Assembly: GCA_024234265.1 (NCBI GenBank)
Contig: JACKOM010000003.1
Coordinates: forward strand, 1-64,000
DNA: 64,000 nucleotides
Direction: 5' to 3'
Source: Oceanospirillaceae bacterium
Lineage (GTDB): Bacteria > Pseudomonadota > Gammaproteobacteria > Pseudomonadales > Oceanobacteraceae
Shown here: in pieces, positions 38,271-46,853 of the stretch
Layout of the letters: the number at the start of each line of letters is the position of its first letter
Position numbering within the stretch: the stretch's first letter is position 1
Made by a program: the position numbers and the translations under genes
The notes under the pieces: model-generated
Seen by the model: the letters and a program-made list of their open reading frames with translations, nothing else
Database searches by the model: none
What the model was told of the DNA's origin: nothing

Positions 38271-39188
38271 TTAAACCGCGACGTCGAGCTGGTTTTTGGC
38301 CTTCACTTTTTCGTCGAGCTGGCTGATTTCATAGAGCTGCTGATGGATACGGGTCAGGCGCTCGTTATAGCGGGCGATATCTTCCGCCACCTTGGCGGCA
38401 ACATCTTTGGTTTCCTGATCAGATTGTGATTCAGCCTGTTGCTGAGCCTGGTCAGTAGCAGAGCTTTGTTGTGTATCGCTTACCGGCTTATCCAGCTGAT
38501 CGGTAACGGCCTGCTCTTCGGCGACTTTTTCCTGCTGTTGCTGCTGGGCAATATCAGCCTGGGCCTGCAGGGCCATTTGCTGGGCCTGGGCGGCAACACG
38601 CCTGTCCTGTGCTGAGGGCTGTGCCGGGGCTAGGGCTGCTTTGCGGATAGTATCGGCCTTACGGGCTGTGGCTTGCGGGTCGTTGGCAACAGCGGATGTA
38701 TCTATGCCCACTTCACCTGCTACCGCATAACGCCCGCCATCGGGGCCCCGTTCGTATTCAAGGGAAATACTGCCGGTGTATTGGCCGCCCACACTCTGGT
38801 GGGCCTGTTCATGGGCACGCACTTCGCGATCTCGCTGGGCAAGCTCCCGCACCTGGGCTAATTCTTCATCCTGCACCTGCTGTTCGGCGCGGGCATCGGC
38901 ACGTTCAGCATCTTGCTGTTCGGTGTTATTACGCTCTTTTTTGTCTTTACGGCGCAGGGCTTCCTGGTCTTTGTTTTCCAGGCGGCGCTCATAAACAACT
39001 TCGCGCTCTTCAATACCCTGACGATCGTTATCCGCCGTATTGGATTTCAACGTAACATCCGCACCGGCGACGGAAGCAAAACTGCGGCTTTTGTTTTCCG
39101 CATCGGGCACAGGCGCAGTGGCTTTCGATTCCTGGGGAACCGGACTCACGGTTGCGACACTGAAGTTTTGCCCGAATTGCACGTTCAC
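38271..39188 (-). CDS. SprA-related putative metalloprotease
   Basis: A 305-residue protein. The central segment REVRAHEQAHQSVGGQYTGSISLEYERGPDGGRYAVAGEVGID is divided over about residues 132-175 and holds the HEQAH zinc-binding-like motif of the SprA-related family. The regions before and after it are highly charged, Gln/Ala/Glu-rich and probably coiled-coil. Function is not established. It follows a small gene with a 2-base gap, so the two are likely co-transcribed. Confidence 0.78.
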   Translation of the reverse strand: MNVQFGQNFSVATVSPVPQESKATAPVPDAENKSRSFASVAGADVTLKSNTADNDRQGIEEREVVYERRLENKDQEALRRKDKKERNNTEQQDAERADARAEQQVQDEELAQVRELAQRDREVRAHEQAHQSVGGQYTGSISLEYERGPDGGRYAVAGEVGIDTSAVANDPQATARKADTIRKAALAPAQPSAQDRRVAAQAQQMALQAQADIAQQQQQEKVAEEQAVTDQLDKPVSDTQQSSATDQAQQQAESQSDQETKDVAAKVAEDIARYNERLTRIHQQLYEISQLDEKVKAKNQLDVAV

Positions 39189-39190
39189 GA

Positions 39191-39430
39191 TTACACCTTT
39201 ACGTCGATAAGACTGCCGAGGGTTTCATTACCGGCCTGTATGGCGCGGGTGGAAGCTTCCACCTGACGCTGCCCTTGCTTTTGGTCGAGCATGGCTTTGT
39301 CGATATCACCATCGTTATCGCGCACATTAGCGCTGGCAATGGTTTGCGCCGCCTGGTTCAGCTGAGCCTCGCCCCGCTGAATACCCTGCATACCTGAGTT
39401 ATACACATTTGTGCTGCTGCCAACCTGCAT
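39191..39430 (-). CDS. Small conserved-looking protein with flagellar-rod-like ends
   Basis: A 79-residue protein starting MQVGSSTNVYNSGMQGIQRGEAQLNQAAQTIAS and ending ETLGSLIDVKV. The N-terminal Gly/Asn/Gln-rich helix and the C-terminal 'LGSLIDVKV' resemble the ends of flagellar axial proteins, which pair as coiled coils. The resemblance is weak and it may simply be an uncharacterised small protein. The ATG at 39430 has AGGAGGG upstream. It is the first gene of a pair with the SprA-related gene. Confidence 0.6.
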   Translation of the reverse strand: MQVGSSTNVYNSGMQGIQRGEAQLNQAAQTIASANVRDNDGDIDKAMLDQKQGQRQVEASTRAIQAGNETLGSLIDVKV

Positions 39431-39524
39431 GGAGACCCTCCTGCAACGGTTTACTCTGATCATAATTTAACCAGAGCATTGACAGGCACGCCACCGCAGC
39501 CGGCAAAGCTTTAAGACTGTTTTC

Positions 39525-39557
39525 GACTATAAAGCGGCAAGGGTTTGCCGCTTTATA
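39525..39557. terminator. Hairpin TATAAAGCGGCAA / TTGCCGCTTTATA
   Basis: A perfect 13-bp stem with a GGG loop near 39529-39557. It has A/T-rich sides but no long T-run. It lies in the gap between bioD and the small protein gene and could limit read-through from bioD. Confidence 0.5.
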
Positions 39558-39575
39558 AATAAAGGCAGGAAATAA

Positions 39576-39844
39576 AAGGGAGCCTCTGACTAACTCTGCA
39601 CAGCGTCGCGCCTGTGCTGCCAGTTGAGATTGGCAAGGCGGCGATTGTAGGAAATGACGAGTCCTTTACAAAATCGCCAACACAGCCAGATCAGCTGGCA
39701 GCCTGCGCCCTGCGGGGCTTTGCGAAACAAACCAGCTCGGTGTTGCAGCTTTTTGACGTAACCCGTTATGCCTGCAAATCTGCGCCTTGACCTGACTTTT
39801 TTCGCAAAGCCGACGCGGGCACTGAGTTATTCAGGGGCTCCCTT
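39576..39844. mobile_element. MITE-like element with 21-bp terminal inverted repeats next to bioD
   Basis: The ends AAGGGAGCCTCTGACTAACT and AGTTATTCAGGGGCTCCCTT are inverted repeats with 18 of 21 matches. The 269-bp interior has several inverted repeats (GCAAAGCC/GGCTTTGC, GATTTTGT..ACAAAATC) and no ORF of note. It ends 3 bases past the bioD stop. I found no obvious target-site duplication. Confidence 0.6.
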
Positions 39845-39847
39845 CGT

Positions 39848-40540
39848 TCAGCCCAGCTCGAGGGCGCTTAAATCCAGAAAATTGGCAGCTTCGGTCCCAT
39901 CCGGGTTGTCCAGCCAGGGCACCACACCCAGGCAGGGGGCCGCAATCATGCGTTGCAGGGTATCAACAATGGCATCACATTCGGCCACATTCTGATCCAC
40001 CTGGCAGGCGATAAAACCGGCGAGTTTCACACCATCGCGCAGTATGGCTTCCACTGTTAACAGGGCGTGGTTGATACAGCCCAGCTTCACGCCCACCACC
40101 AGAATCACCGGCAGCTTCAGCTGTTTGGCCACTTCGGAATAGGTTTGCCCAAGGTACAGGGGCACCCGCCAGCCGCCGGCACCTTCCACCAGATTGAACT
40201 CGGCTTTGCTGACCATCAAAGTGCCACGCACAAAACCGCTGACCCGGTCGGCATTGAGGGAACGGGCCTCTTTGCGGGCAGCAATGTGGGGTGCAATGGG
40301 TTCTGCAAAGGTAATGGGGTTGATCATGTCATAGGGATATTTCACCGTGCTGGCCGCCATCAGGGCCAGGGCATCGGCGTTGCGCAGCCCTTCTGTTGTT
40401 TCTTCACAGCCCGATGCCACGGGTTTCAGGCCCAGGGTGCTTTTGCCCATGGCCGCCGCTTTATGCAACAGAGCAACGCTGCACAGGGTTTTACCGGCGT
40501 CGGTATCTGTGCCCGTGATAAAAAACGTATGTTTAGCCAC
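39848..40540 (-). CDS. bioD: Dethiobiotin synthetase
   Basis: A 230-residue P-loop enzyme that makes dethiobiotin from DAPA, CO2 and ATP. The P-loop is FITGTDTDAGKT; LKPVASG and VEGAGGWRVPL are also typical. The start is GTG at 40540 (VAKHTFF), with GGAG 7 bases upstream; it overlaps bioC by 8 bases. The apparent longer frame has no suitable start. Last gene of bioBFHCD. Confidence 0.95.
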   Translation of the reverse strand: MAKHTFFITGTDTDAGKTLCSVALLHKAAAMGKSTLGLKPVASGCEETTEGLRNADALALMAASTVKYPYDMINPITFAEPIAPHIAARKEARSLNADRVSGFVRGTLMVSKAEFNLVEGAGGWRVPLYLGQTYSEVAKQLKLPVILVVGVKLGCINHALLTVEAILRDGVKLAGFIACQVDQNVAECDAIVDTLQRMIAAPCLGVVPWLDNPDGTEAANFLDLSALELG

Positions 40541-41309
40541 TGACTTTCTCCAGCTGAAACTGCACCACACGGTAACGGGCCGGCAGGCCCGCAGGGGTGC
40601 GGAAAGATTCCATTGCCTGCATCCAGGCTTTTAAACGCGCCCGACCACCGAGCCCACCATGCTGGTGTTGCATGTTGTGCGCCCCTACCCGCTTGAGGGA
40701 ATCACTCAGGGCACGCACATCCTGATACCAGGCGATATCATCAAAACATTGCACGTCGTTCAGGCGCAGGCCACTGTCACGGGCCTGCATCACTAACACC
40801 TGTTCGGTTGGAAATGAATGCACATGGATGGTGTCATCCACCTCTGCCCAGGCCTGACGCAGTTCCGCCAGGGTGCCTTCGGCAAGGGTGGTGAATATAA
40901 ATTGCCCGCCGGGGCGCAGAATGCGTTTGATCTCCGCCAGCATGGCACTGAAGCTTGCACACCACTGCACCGCCAGATTGGAAAACACCAGATCCATACT
41001 GTTATCCGCCAAGGGGGTTTGCTCGGCATCGGCACATAACCAGGTGAACTGATCGCCATAACGTTCGGCGGCGAAGGCCAGCATACCGGGGGCGATATCC
41101 AGCGCATTGATATGGGCGCAGGGGTAATGTTGTTGCAGGGAGGGCAGGCAATAACCTGTGCCACAGCCCAAATCTAACACCTGTTCAGGACTGCCCGCCG
41201 GCAAGCTGGCGAGCAGGCGTGTCGCAAGGCGCTGCTGAATCAGGGCGTAGGCATCGTACTGCCCAGCTGCCTGGCTGAAAGCCCGTGCGACATCCTGCCG
41301 TGAAATCAT
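40533..41309 (-). CDS. bioC: Malonyl-ACP O-methyltransferase
   Basis: A 258-residue SAM-dependent methyltransferase. Motif I is VLDLGCGTGYCLPSL; LDIAPGMLAFA and FSNLAVQWC follow. It begins MISRQDVARAFSQAAGQYDAYA, as BioC proteins do. It methylates malonyl-ACP so that it can be elongated to pimeloyl-ACP methyl ester. It lies between bioH and bioD. Confidence 0.94.
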   Translation of the reverse strand: MISRQDVARAFSQAAGQYDAYALIQQRLATRLLASLPAGSPEQVLDLGCGTGYCLPSLQQHYPCAHINALDIAPGMLAFAAERYGDQFTWLCADAEQTPLADNSMDLVFSNLAVQWCASFSAMLAEIKRILRPGGQFIFTTLAEGTLAELRQAWAEVDDTIHVHSFPTEQVLVMQARDSGLRLNDVQCFDDIAWYQDVRALSDSLKRVGAHNMQHQHGGLGGRARLKAWMQAMESFRTPAGLPARYRVVQFQLEKVSG

Positions 41310-41324
41310 TCAGCGCCCCTGCTC

Positions 41325-42095
41325 TCAGGCATAGGCCAGCACAAAGGTCATAAGGGCGTTGGCGATTTTCTGCGGGTGGAATACCACACCGGCATGGGCC
41401 GCATCGGGCACCATGTTCACCGTCTGGCCTTTGCACAGTTTGGCGATATCCCCACTGCAGGCTTTGGGCAGCACAGCATCATTGGCGGATAAAAGGTGCA
41501 TCACCGGCATGGATAACAGCGGGGTGATTTTACGCAGATCCAGCAGGCCGAGTAATTCCAGGGAGGCACGCAGGGTTTCGGTGCTGGTATTGGCATTCTG
41601 GGTATTCTGTTGCAGCCATTTGAGGTGCACCAGCATGTCTTTGGTTTCACCTACTACCTGCAGGGCGGCAAAACGGCGTTGGGTGACACGCACATCACCG
41701 ATAGCATCCATAAAACCGCGGTAGAGGGGTTCGGGCACGCCGTTTGGCCAGGATTTATCCGCCACAAACTTTAACGATGCCGCCACGGATACCACCGCCA
41801 GTACGCGGTCCGGGAAACGGGCCGCAGCGGCCTGGGCCAGCATGCCACCTAATGACCAGCCCACCCACACGGCGGTTTCCGGTGCGGCGCGGCCCAGTTC
41901 ATTTAATAGATGATCCAATTCATAACTGCCGGCGGGTGATTTACCAAAACCGGGTAAATCCACCGCATAAATGCAGAAGTGTTCTTTGAGGGTTTCCGCG
42001 AAGGGTTCCCATGCCCTGGCACTGGCAGCAAAACCGTGAATACAGAACAGCGGTGGTAACTCAGGGTTACCATAAGTAGTTACAGCTAACGCCAT
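41325..42095 (-). CDS. bioH: Pimeloyl-ACP methyl ester carboxylesterase
   Basis: A 256-residue alpha/beta hydrolase. It contains the oxyanion motif CIHGFAASARAWEPF, the nucleophile elbow VGWSLGGMLAQAAA, an acid in LSANDAVLP and the catalytic His in PDAAHAGVVFHP. It cleaves the methyl ester to end BioC-primed elongation. Its start overlaps the bioF stop by 10 bases. Confidence 0.92.
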   Translation of the reverse strand: MALAVTTYGNPELPPLFCIHGFAASARAWEPFAETLKEHFCIYAVDLPGFGKSPAGSYELDHLLNELGRAAPETAVWVGWSLGGMLAQAAAARFPDRVLAVVSVAASLKFVADKSWPNGVPEPLYRGFMDAIGDVRVTQRRFAALQVVGETKDMLVHLKWLQQNTQNANTSTETLRASLELLGLLDLRKITPLLSMPVMHLLSANDAVLPKACSGDIAKLCKGQTVNMVPDAAHAGVVFHPQKIANALMTFVLAYA

Positions 42096-43255
42096 GACGG
42101 TGCTCCGGCAATATCGGCAAATACATCTAATAAGCGGTTTACCTGCTCCAGACTATGGCTGGCAGACAGGGTTACCCGTAACCGGGCAGTACCCGCTGGC
42201 ACTGTGGGCGGCCTGATCGCGGGCACCAGAATACCGGCCTGTTGCAGACGCTGGCTCATGGCCAGGGCGGCATTGGCATCCCCCACCAGCACGGGCTGGA
42301 TAGGTGTAGAGGAATCCATCAGCTGAAAACCCAGGGATGTCATAGCAGAGCGGAAGTGCGCGATCAGCAGATTCAGATGATGCCGCCGTTCGGGTTCGCT
42401 TTTTACCACGGATAGGCTTGCCAGGGTAGCGCCGGCAAGTGCTGCGGGCATGGCGGTGGTATAAATGTAGGGCCGCGCAAAGTTTGTCAGGTAGTCGATC
42501 AGCTCGCGGCTGCCGGCCACAAAAGCCCCGGCAGTGCCAAACCCCTTGCCCAGGGTGCCCATTAAAATCTGCACATCATTCTGGCCAAGGCCGGCTTCTT
42601 CAAGGCAGCCCGCGCCGGTTTTACCCAGCACACCGAGGCCATGGGCATCATCCACCATCAACCAGGCGTTGTGTTGCCTGGCGCAGGTGGCTAAATCTGT
42701 GAGGGGCGCAGTATCACCATCCATACTGAATACACCGTCAGTCACCACTAACTTGCGGCGTGCATCAGTGCGCTCTAAACGGCTGGCAAGGTTGACCACA
42801 TCGGCATGTAAATAACGCTGAAAACGCGCGCCGCTGTGCAGGCCCGCATCCAATAAAGAAGCGTGGTTCCACTTATCCTCAAACACCGCATCGTCTTTGC
42901 CGAGCAAAGCCTGAATAGTGCCGGTATTGGCCATGTAACCGGTGGAAAATAACAATGCAGCTTCGCGCCCGGTGAAAGCGGCGAGCTCTTCTTCAAGCTG
43001 CTGGTGCAGGGTGCTGTGGCCGTTGACCAGATGGGCAGCCCCGCTGCCCACGCCATACTGCGCAGCCGCTGCCTGGAATGCCGCCACCACCTTAGGGTGG
43101 TTGGCAAGGCCGAGGTAATCATTGGAGCAGAAGGTTAATAACGCCTCACCATCCACCTGCATTAACGGCCCCTGGGCGGAGCCGCTGATGCGCACCTTAC
43201 GGTATAAACCTTCGGCCTGGCGGGCTGCTAAATCCGCGTGTAAATCAAAGCCCAT
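42086..43255 (-). CDS. bioF: 8-amino-7-oxononanoate synthase
   Basis: A 389-residue PLP enzyme that condenses pimeloyl-ACP with alanine. It contains FCSNDYLGLANHPKV, LLFSTGYMANTGTIQAL, VDDAHGLGVLGKTG and the PLP-lysine segment GTLGKGFGTAGAFVAG. It is 3 bases from bioB and overlaps bioH. Confidence 0.96.
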   Translation of the reverse strand: MGFDLHADLAARQAEGLYRKVRISGSAQGPLMQVDGEALLTFCSNDYLGLANHPKVVAAFQAAAAQYGVGSGAAHLVNGHSTLHQQLEEELAAFTGREAALLFSTGYMANTGTIQALLGKDDAVFEDKWNHASLLDAGLHSGARFQRYLHADVVNLASRLERTDARRKLVVTDGVFSMDGDTAPLTDLATCARQHNAWLMVDDAHGLGVLGKTGAGCLEEAGLGQNDVQILMGTLGKGFGTAGAFVAGSRELIDYLTNFARPYIYTTAMPAALAGATLASLSVVKSEPERRHHLNLLIAHFRSAMTSLGFQLMDSSTPIQPVLVGDANAALAMSQRLQQAGILVPAIRPPTVPAGTARLRVTLSASHSLEQVNRLLDVFADIAGAPSWR

Positions 43256-43258
43256 CTA

Positions 43259-44317
43259 TCACACACTGGCATCGAAGAACTGCGCGGTTTTATCCTGCTT
43301 CTGCAGTTGTTTGTGCAGGGCGCTGGCCTCTTCGGCATCGTCACGCTGCACAATACGCTGCTCGGGTTTGATGCCAAGGCGTTTGAACAACTGCATGTCT
43401 TTGTGGGTTTCAGGGTTTGGCGTAGTCAGCAGGCACTCACCGTAGAAAATCGAGTTAGCACCGGCAAAAAAGGCCATGGCCTGGGTTTCTTCACTCATTT
43501 GCTCACGGCCGGCGGAGAGGCGCACATGGGATTTGGGCATCAGAATACGCGCCACAGCGAGGGTGCGAATAAAATCTAACGGGTGTACGTCTTCGGCGCC
43601 ATCCAAGGGGGTACCTTCCACCCGCACCAGCATATTGATCGGCACACTCTCGGGGTGCTCCGGCAAATTGGCGAGCTGCATTAACAGGCCAACGCGATCA
43701 CGCTGGCTTTCACCCATGCCGATAATGCCACCGGAACATACTTTAATACCCGCACCACGCACGTGGTCCAGGGTGTTGAGGCGATCTTCATAGGTACGCG
43801 TAGTGATAATTTTGCCGTAGAACTCAGGGCTGGTATCCAGGTTGTGGTTGTAATAATCGAGACCCGCCTCACCCAGCTCTTTGGCCTGTTCATCGGTGAG
43901 CATGCCTAAGGTCATGCAGGTTTCCAGGCCCATGGCCTTCACGCCCTTCACCATTTCCAGCACATAGGGCATATCTTTTTTGCTGGGATGTTTCCACGCC
44001 GCACCCATGCAAAAACGGGTGGAGCCTTTTTCTTTCGCTTCGGCGGCTTTTTTTAATACCGCTTCCACTTCCATCAGGCGCTGTTTTTCCAGGCCGGTAT
44101 TGTAGTGGGCAGATTGCGGGCAATATTTGCAGTCTTCCGGGCAGGCGCCGGTTTTGATGGATAACAAAGTGCTGGTCTGCACTTCATTCGGATTAAAAAA
44201 CTGGCGGTGCACACTGGCCGCTTTAAATAACAGATCATTGAATGGCAGGTTATACAGGGCAGTGACTTCCTGTTCCGTCCAGTCGTGGCGGATGGCATTA
44301 TCAAAACTGGCGCCCAT
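43259..44317 (-). CDS. bioB: Biotin synthase
   Basis: A 352-residue radical-SAM enzyme that inserts sulfur into dethiobiotin. The 4Fe-4S motif is CPEDCKYCPQS (C-x3-C-x2-C); GAAWKHPSKKDM, YNHNLDTSPEFY and the 2Fe-2S ligands are also recognisable, with AGREQMSEETQAM near the C-terminus. The ATG is preceded by GAGGG. It is first in bioBFHCD and only 32 bases from the divergent comF, so its promoter lies inside comF. Confidence 0.97.
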   Translation of the reverse strand: MGASFDNAIRHDWTEQEVTALYNLPFNDLLFKAASVHRQFFNPNEVQTSTLLSIKTGACPEDCKYCPQSAHYNTGLEKQRLMEVEAVLKKAAEAKEKGSTRFCMGAAWKHPSKKDMPYVLEMVKGVKAMGLETCMTLGMLTDEQAKELGEAGLDYYNHNLDTSPEFYGKIITTRTYEDRLNTLDHVRGAGIKVCSGGIIGMGESQRDRVGLLMQLANLPEHPESVPINMLVRVEGTPLDGAEDVHPLDFIRTLAVARILMPKSHVRLSAGREQMSEETQAMAFFAGANSIFYGECLLTTPNPETHKDMQLFKRLGIKPEQRIVQRDDAEEASALHKQLQKQDKTAQFFDASV

Positions 44318-44349
44318 GGCGAATCCCTCAAAGCGATAACACGGATGTT

Positions 44350-45084
44350 ATGGTGATGTTGAGCAGAATCTTACCTAGGCCGGGCACGCAGTCAACCGGC
44401 ATTTTTAAGCAGGTTTACAACGGGTTATTTAATAACCAGTGCCTATTATGTGCTGCCCCTTGCGAAACCGGCCACAGCCTGTGCCCCGCCTGCTTCGCCG
44501 AATTACCCCGCACCACACCCTGCTGCCCCCGTTGCGCTGCCCCCCAGCCCCATGGCCTGGTATGCGGTGCCTGCCTGAAAAAACCAGTTTTTACCCGGGC
44601 GATTATTCCCTTTCAGTACACAGGGCAGAACCTGCGCCTGATACATTTATTTAAATTCAACAAACGCCCGGTGGCGGTTGCCAGCCTGTTGAGTGAATTA
44701 AAAAGTCAGCTGCTGCAGGAAAAACAAAAACCCGATGCCCTGTTACCCATCCCCAGCCACTGGCGGCGATTAATATGGCGCGGTTACGACAGCCCACTGT
44801 TAATTGCGCGTTATTTAAAACGCCATACCGGCATCCCCCTCCGACATGCCCTGCGCCGCATCCGCCATACGCCCCACCAACTGGGGCAGCCACGCAAACA
44901 ACGCCTGAAAAATATGCGCGGCGCATTTAGATGCAGACAAGATGTGCGTGGATTACATATCGCCCTGATTGATGATGTTTACACCACCGGCAGCACCGCC
45001 CGCGAAGCGGCGCAAACATTATTAAAAGCCGGCGCCAAACAGGTGGATATTTATTGCCTGGCGAGAACGCCTGAAAAATTCTGA
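44350..45084 (+). CDS. comF: ComF family protein (zinc-finger plus phosphoribosyltransferase domain)
   Basis: A 244-residue protein. Four Cys pairs in the first about 80 residues (CLLC, CPAC, CPRC, CGAC) form a zinc-ribbon-like region. The phosphoribosyltransferase domain ends with the PRPP loop ALIDDVYTTGSTAREAAQ. ComF is needed for DNA uptake in naturally competent bacteria. Either ATG at 44350 or 44356 could be the start. The bioB operator overlaps its first codons. Confidence 0.88.
   Translation: MVMLSRILPRPGTQSTGIFKQVYNGLFNNQCLLCAAPCETGHSLCPACFAELPRTTPCCPRCAAPQPHGLVCGACLKKPVFTRAIIPFQYTGQNLRLIHLFKFNKRPVAVASLLSELKSQLLQEKQKPDALLPIPSHWRRLIWRGYDSPLLIARYLKRHTGIPLRHALRRIRHTPHQLGQPRKQRLKNMRGAFRCRQDVRGLHIALIDDVYTTGSTAREAAQTLLKAGAKQVDIYCLARTPEKF
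44368..44420 (-). promoter_or_regulatory. bioB promoter with overlapping BirA operator
   Basis: On the minus strand the operator is TTGTAAACC (44412-44420), 14 bases, then GGTTGACTG (44389-44397); the known BirA box is TTGTAAACC-N14/15-GGTTTACAA. The first half is perfect and the second has 6 of 9 matches. The second half overlaps a -35 box, TTGACT (44390-44395), followed after 16 bases by TAAGAT (44368-44373). This is the expected geometry for biotin-responsive repression by BirA. The site is inside the first codons of comF. Confidence 0.78.
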
Positions 45085-45094
45085 ACAAGCCCAA

Positions 45095-45292
45095 TTTTGA
45101 GGCGAGTGTAAAACGTTGGCGAGGACGCCTGAACAAGGCAAGAACGGGCGATAAAGCGCAGTTTATAACGAATAAATATGCGCTTCGCTAACCCTTCGGG
45201 CCGCCTTATGGCGTTCTGCCAAAGGCAGTGAGCATTTAGAGCTCGTTCTTAACGATGTTCTGGCAACGCAGATAGTTTTACAACGCCTCAAT
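45095..45292. repeat. Interspersed palindromic element, copy 2 (long form)
   Basis: Outer arms GAGGCGAGTGTAAAAC and GTTTTACAACGCCTC; next GGACGCCTGAACAAGGC and GATGTTCTGGCAACGC; then AAAGCGCAGTTTAT with a related right side (TGAGCATTTAGAGC). The core has an extra roughly 50-bp GC-rich segment (CGCTAACCCTTCGGG...). It lies between comF and the next gene; no coding sequence is present. Confidence 0.75.
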
Positions 45293-45366
45293 TTGTACAA
45301 AAAATGTAACTTTCCTGTCACTTGTTTTCCCTAAGGTTTGCGCACTTTTTATAGGGAAGCATCACC

Positions 45367-46764
45367 ATGATTAAAAAATATCTGATTCTCGGCACACTGC
45401 CCCTGCTGTTTGCCTGCACGGAAGAAAATACCAGCGAAAATCCCCTGCTCAGCGTCAGCGCAAATGGCGCGGCCCTGCCCTACAGTGTGATGGACGTAAG
45501 CCTGTTTGATACCGACAGCAACAGCATTGAACTACGTAACGGTGGTTATGGTTCAGGCGCAGCAATTAACCCGAAAAATCCGCAGCAATTTTTTGCCCTG
45601 ACTGACCGCGGCCCGAATGGCGATTACGTGGATGGTGAATTAGGCGAAGGCAAAATATTCCCCGTGGTGGATTACACACCGCGCATCGGCCTGTTTGAAA
45701 TCCGTGATGGCGCCGCCGTTAAAATTAAAGATATTCTGCTGCGCGACCGCAACGGCAACCCGGTAACCGGTTTACCTAACAGCGCGAATTTAGGCGGCAC
45801 AGGTGAAATCCCTTACCACACAGATTTAACCCCCATCCTGGTGGACGACAGCAAAGCCTATGACGCTGAAACCAACCCGGTAAAACTCGACGATTACGGC
45901 ATCGATTCTGAAGGCCTTGCCGCCATGAAAGATGGCACTTTCTGGGTGAGCGATGAATACGGCCCGCACATGGTTCACTTCGATGCAAACGGCAAAGAAA
46001 TCGACCGTATTAACCCCTTCAGCAACGATACCCGCACCCGCTGTAACCTGCCGGCAGAATTTAAAAACCGCCGTGCAAACCGTGGTATGGAAGGCCTCGC
46101 GGTAACACCGGATCAAAATACGCTTGTGGGTATTATGCAATCCGCCATGTACAACCCCGACAAAAGCGTTAAAAAAACCGACATTACCCGTATCGTTGCG
46201 GTAAGCCTCGGCGACTGCACCATCCGCCAGTATTTATACCGCCAGGACCAACAGGGTTTATCCAACTCTGAAATTGTTGCCCTGAACAACGACACCTTTA
46301 TCGTGATTGAACGTGATGGTGATTACCTTGCCGATAACGCCGCCACCGTGAAAAAGGTTTATAAAATTACCCTTTCCAGCGGCACCAACCTCGAAGCAGT
46401 AAATGCCATGGGCACCAACCAGGATGCCAACACAGGTTTAATGGTGGGCGGCAAAACCCTCGAACAAGTGGTATTTGGCAGCGATGGTAAAAATCTGGAT
46501 GCCGGCTGGCAGCAACTGGCAGGCCTGAATATTACCCCCGTCAGCAAAAGCCTGGTGGTGGATATGGCCGCCAAAGGTTATGCACACGACAAAATGGAAG
46601 GTTTAGTGGTAATTGATGAACACCACCTTGGCATTCTGAATGACGATGACTTCGCCATGGGTTCCAATGAAAACGGCACCCTGTTCCAGAAATACCTGCC
46701 AGGTGCGGATATTGATGGCAACGTGTTTTATGTAGTAGACGCCGATTTAAGTGTTAAAGAATAA
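45367..46764 (+). CDS. Lipoprotein with esterase-like phytase domain
   Basis: A 465-residue protein. The N-terminus MIKKYLILGTLPLLFACTEE has a lipobox (LFAC), so it is a probable lipoprotein. The body matches the 'esterase-like activity of phytase' family: FALTDRGPNGDYVDG, IDSEGLAAMKDGTFWVSDEYGPHMVHFD, NRGMEGLAVTPDQNTLVGIMQS and DKMEGLVVIDEHHLGILNDDDF. The family is a beta-propeller with possible phosphatase or esterase activity; the substrate is not known. A weak Pho-box-like sequence lies upstream. Confidence 0.82.
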   Translation: MIKKYLILGTLPLLFACTEENTSENPLLSVSANGAALPYSVMDVSLFDTDSNSIELRNGGYGSGAAINPKNPQQFFALTDRGPNGDYVDGELGEGKIFPVVDYTPRIGLFEIRDGAAVKIKDILLRDRNGNPVTGLPNSANLGGTGEIPYHTDLTPILVDDSKAYDAETNPVKLDDYGIDSEGLAAMKDGTFWVSDEYGPHMVHFDANGKEIDRINPFSNDTRTRCNLPAEFKNRRANRGMEGLAVTPDQNTLVGIMQSAMYNPDKSVKKTDITRIVAVSLGDCTIRQYLYRQDQQGLSNSEIVALNNDTFIVIERDGDYLADNAATVKKVYKITLSSGTNLEAVNAMGTNQDANTGLMVGGKTLEQVVFGSDGKNLDAGWQQLAGLNITPVSKSLVVDMAAKGYAHDKMEGLVVIDEHHLGILNDDDFAMGSNENGTLFQKYLPGADIDGNVFYVVDADLSVKE

Positions 46765-46801
46765 CAACCATAAACAATAAGAAAGCCCAACAATAAGAAA
46801 T

Positions 46802-46832
46802 AAAAAAAGCCGCATTAAATGCGGCTTTTTTA
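46802..46832. terminator. Bidirectional terminator between the phytase-like gene and prpF
   Basis: AAAAAAAGCCGCA-ttaaa-TGCGGCTTTTTT, with A-run and T-run on either side. It serves two convergent genes: the plus-strand lipoprotein gene and prpF. Confidence 0.9.
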
Positions 46833-46853
46833 TTTGCTGAAGATGATATCCGC

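Noticed and set aside
39695..39720. GGCAGCCTGCGCCCTGCGG hairpin as tRNA-like or small RNA gene
   Set aside because: It lies inside the terminal-inverted-repeat element and has no promoter or T-run terminator of its own.
45300..45345. Pho box upstream of the phytase-like gene (TGTAACTTTCCTGTCACTTGT region)
   Set aside because: Only one of two half-sites is close to CTGTCAT and the spacing is not clean; too weak to list as a site.
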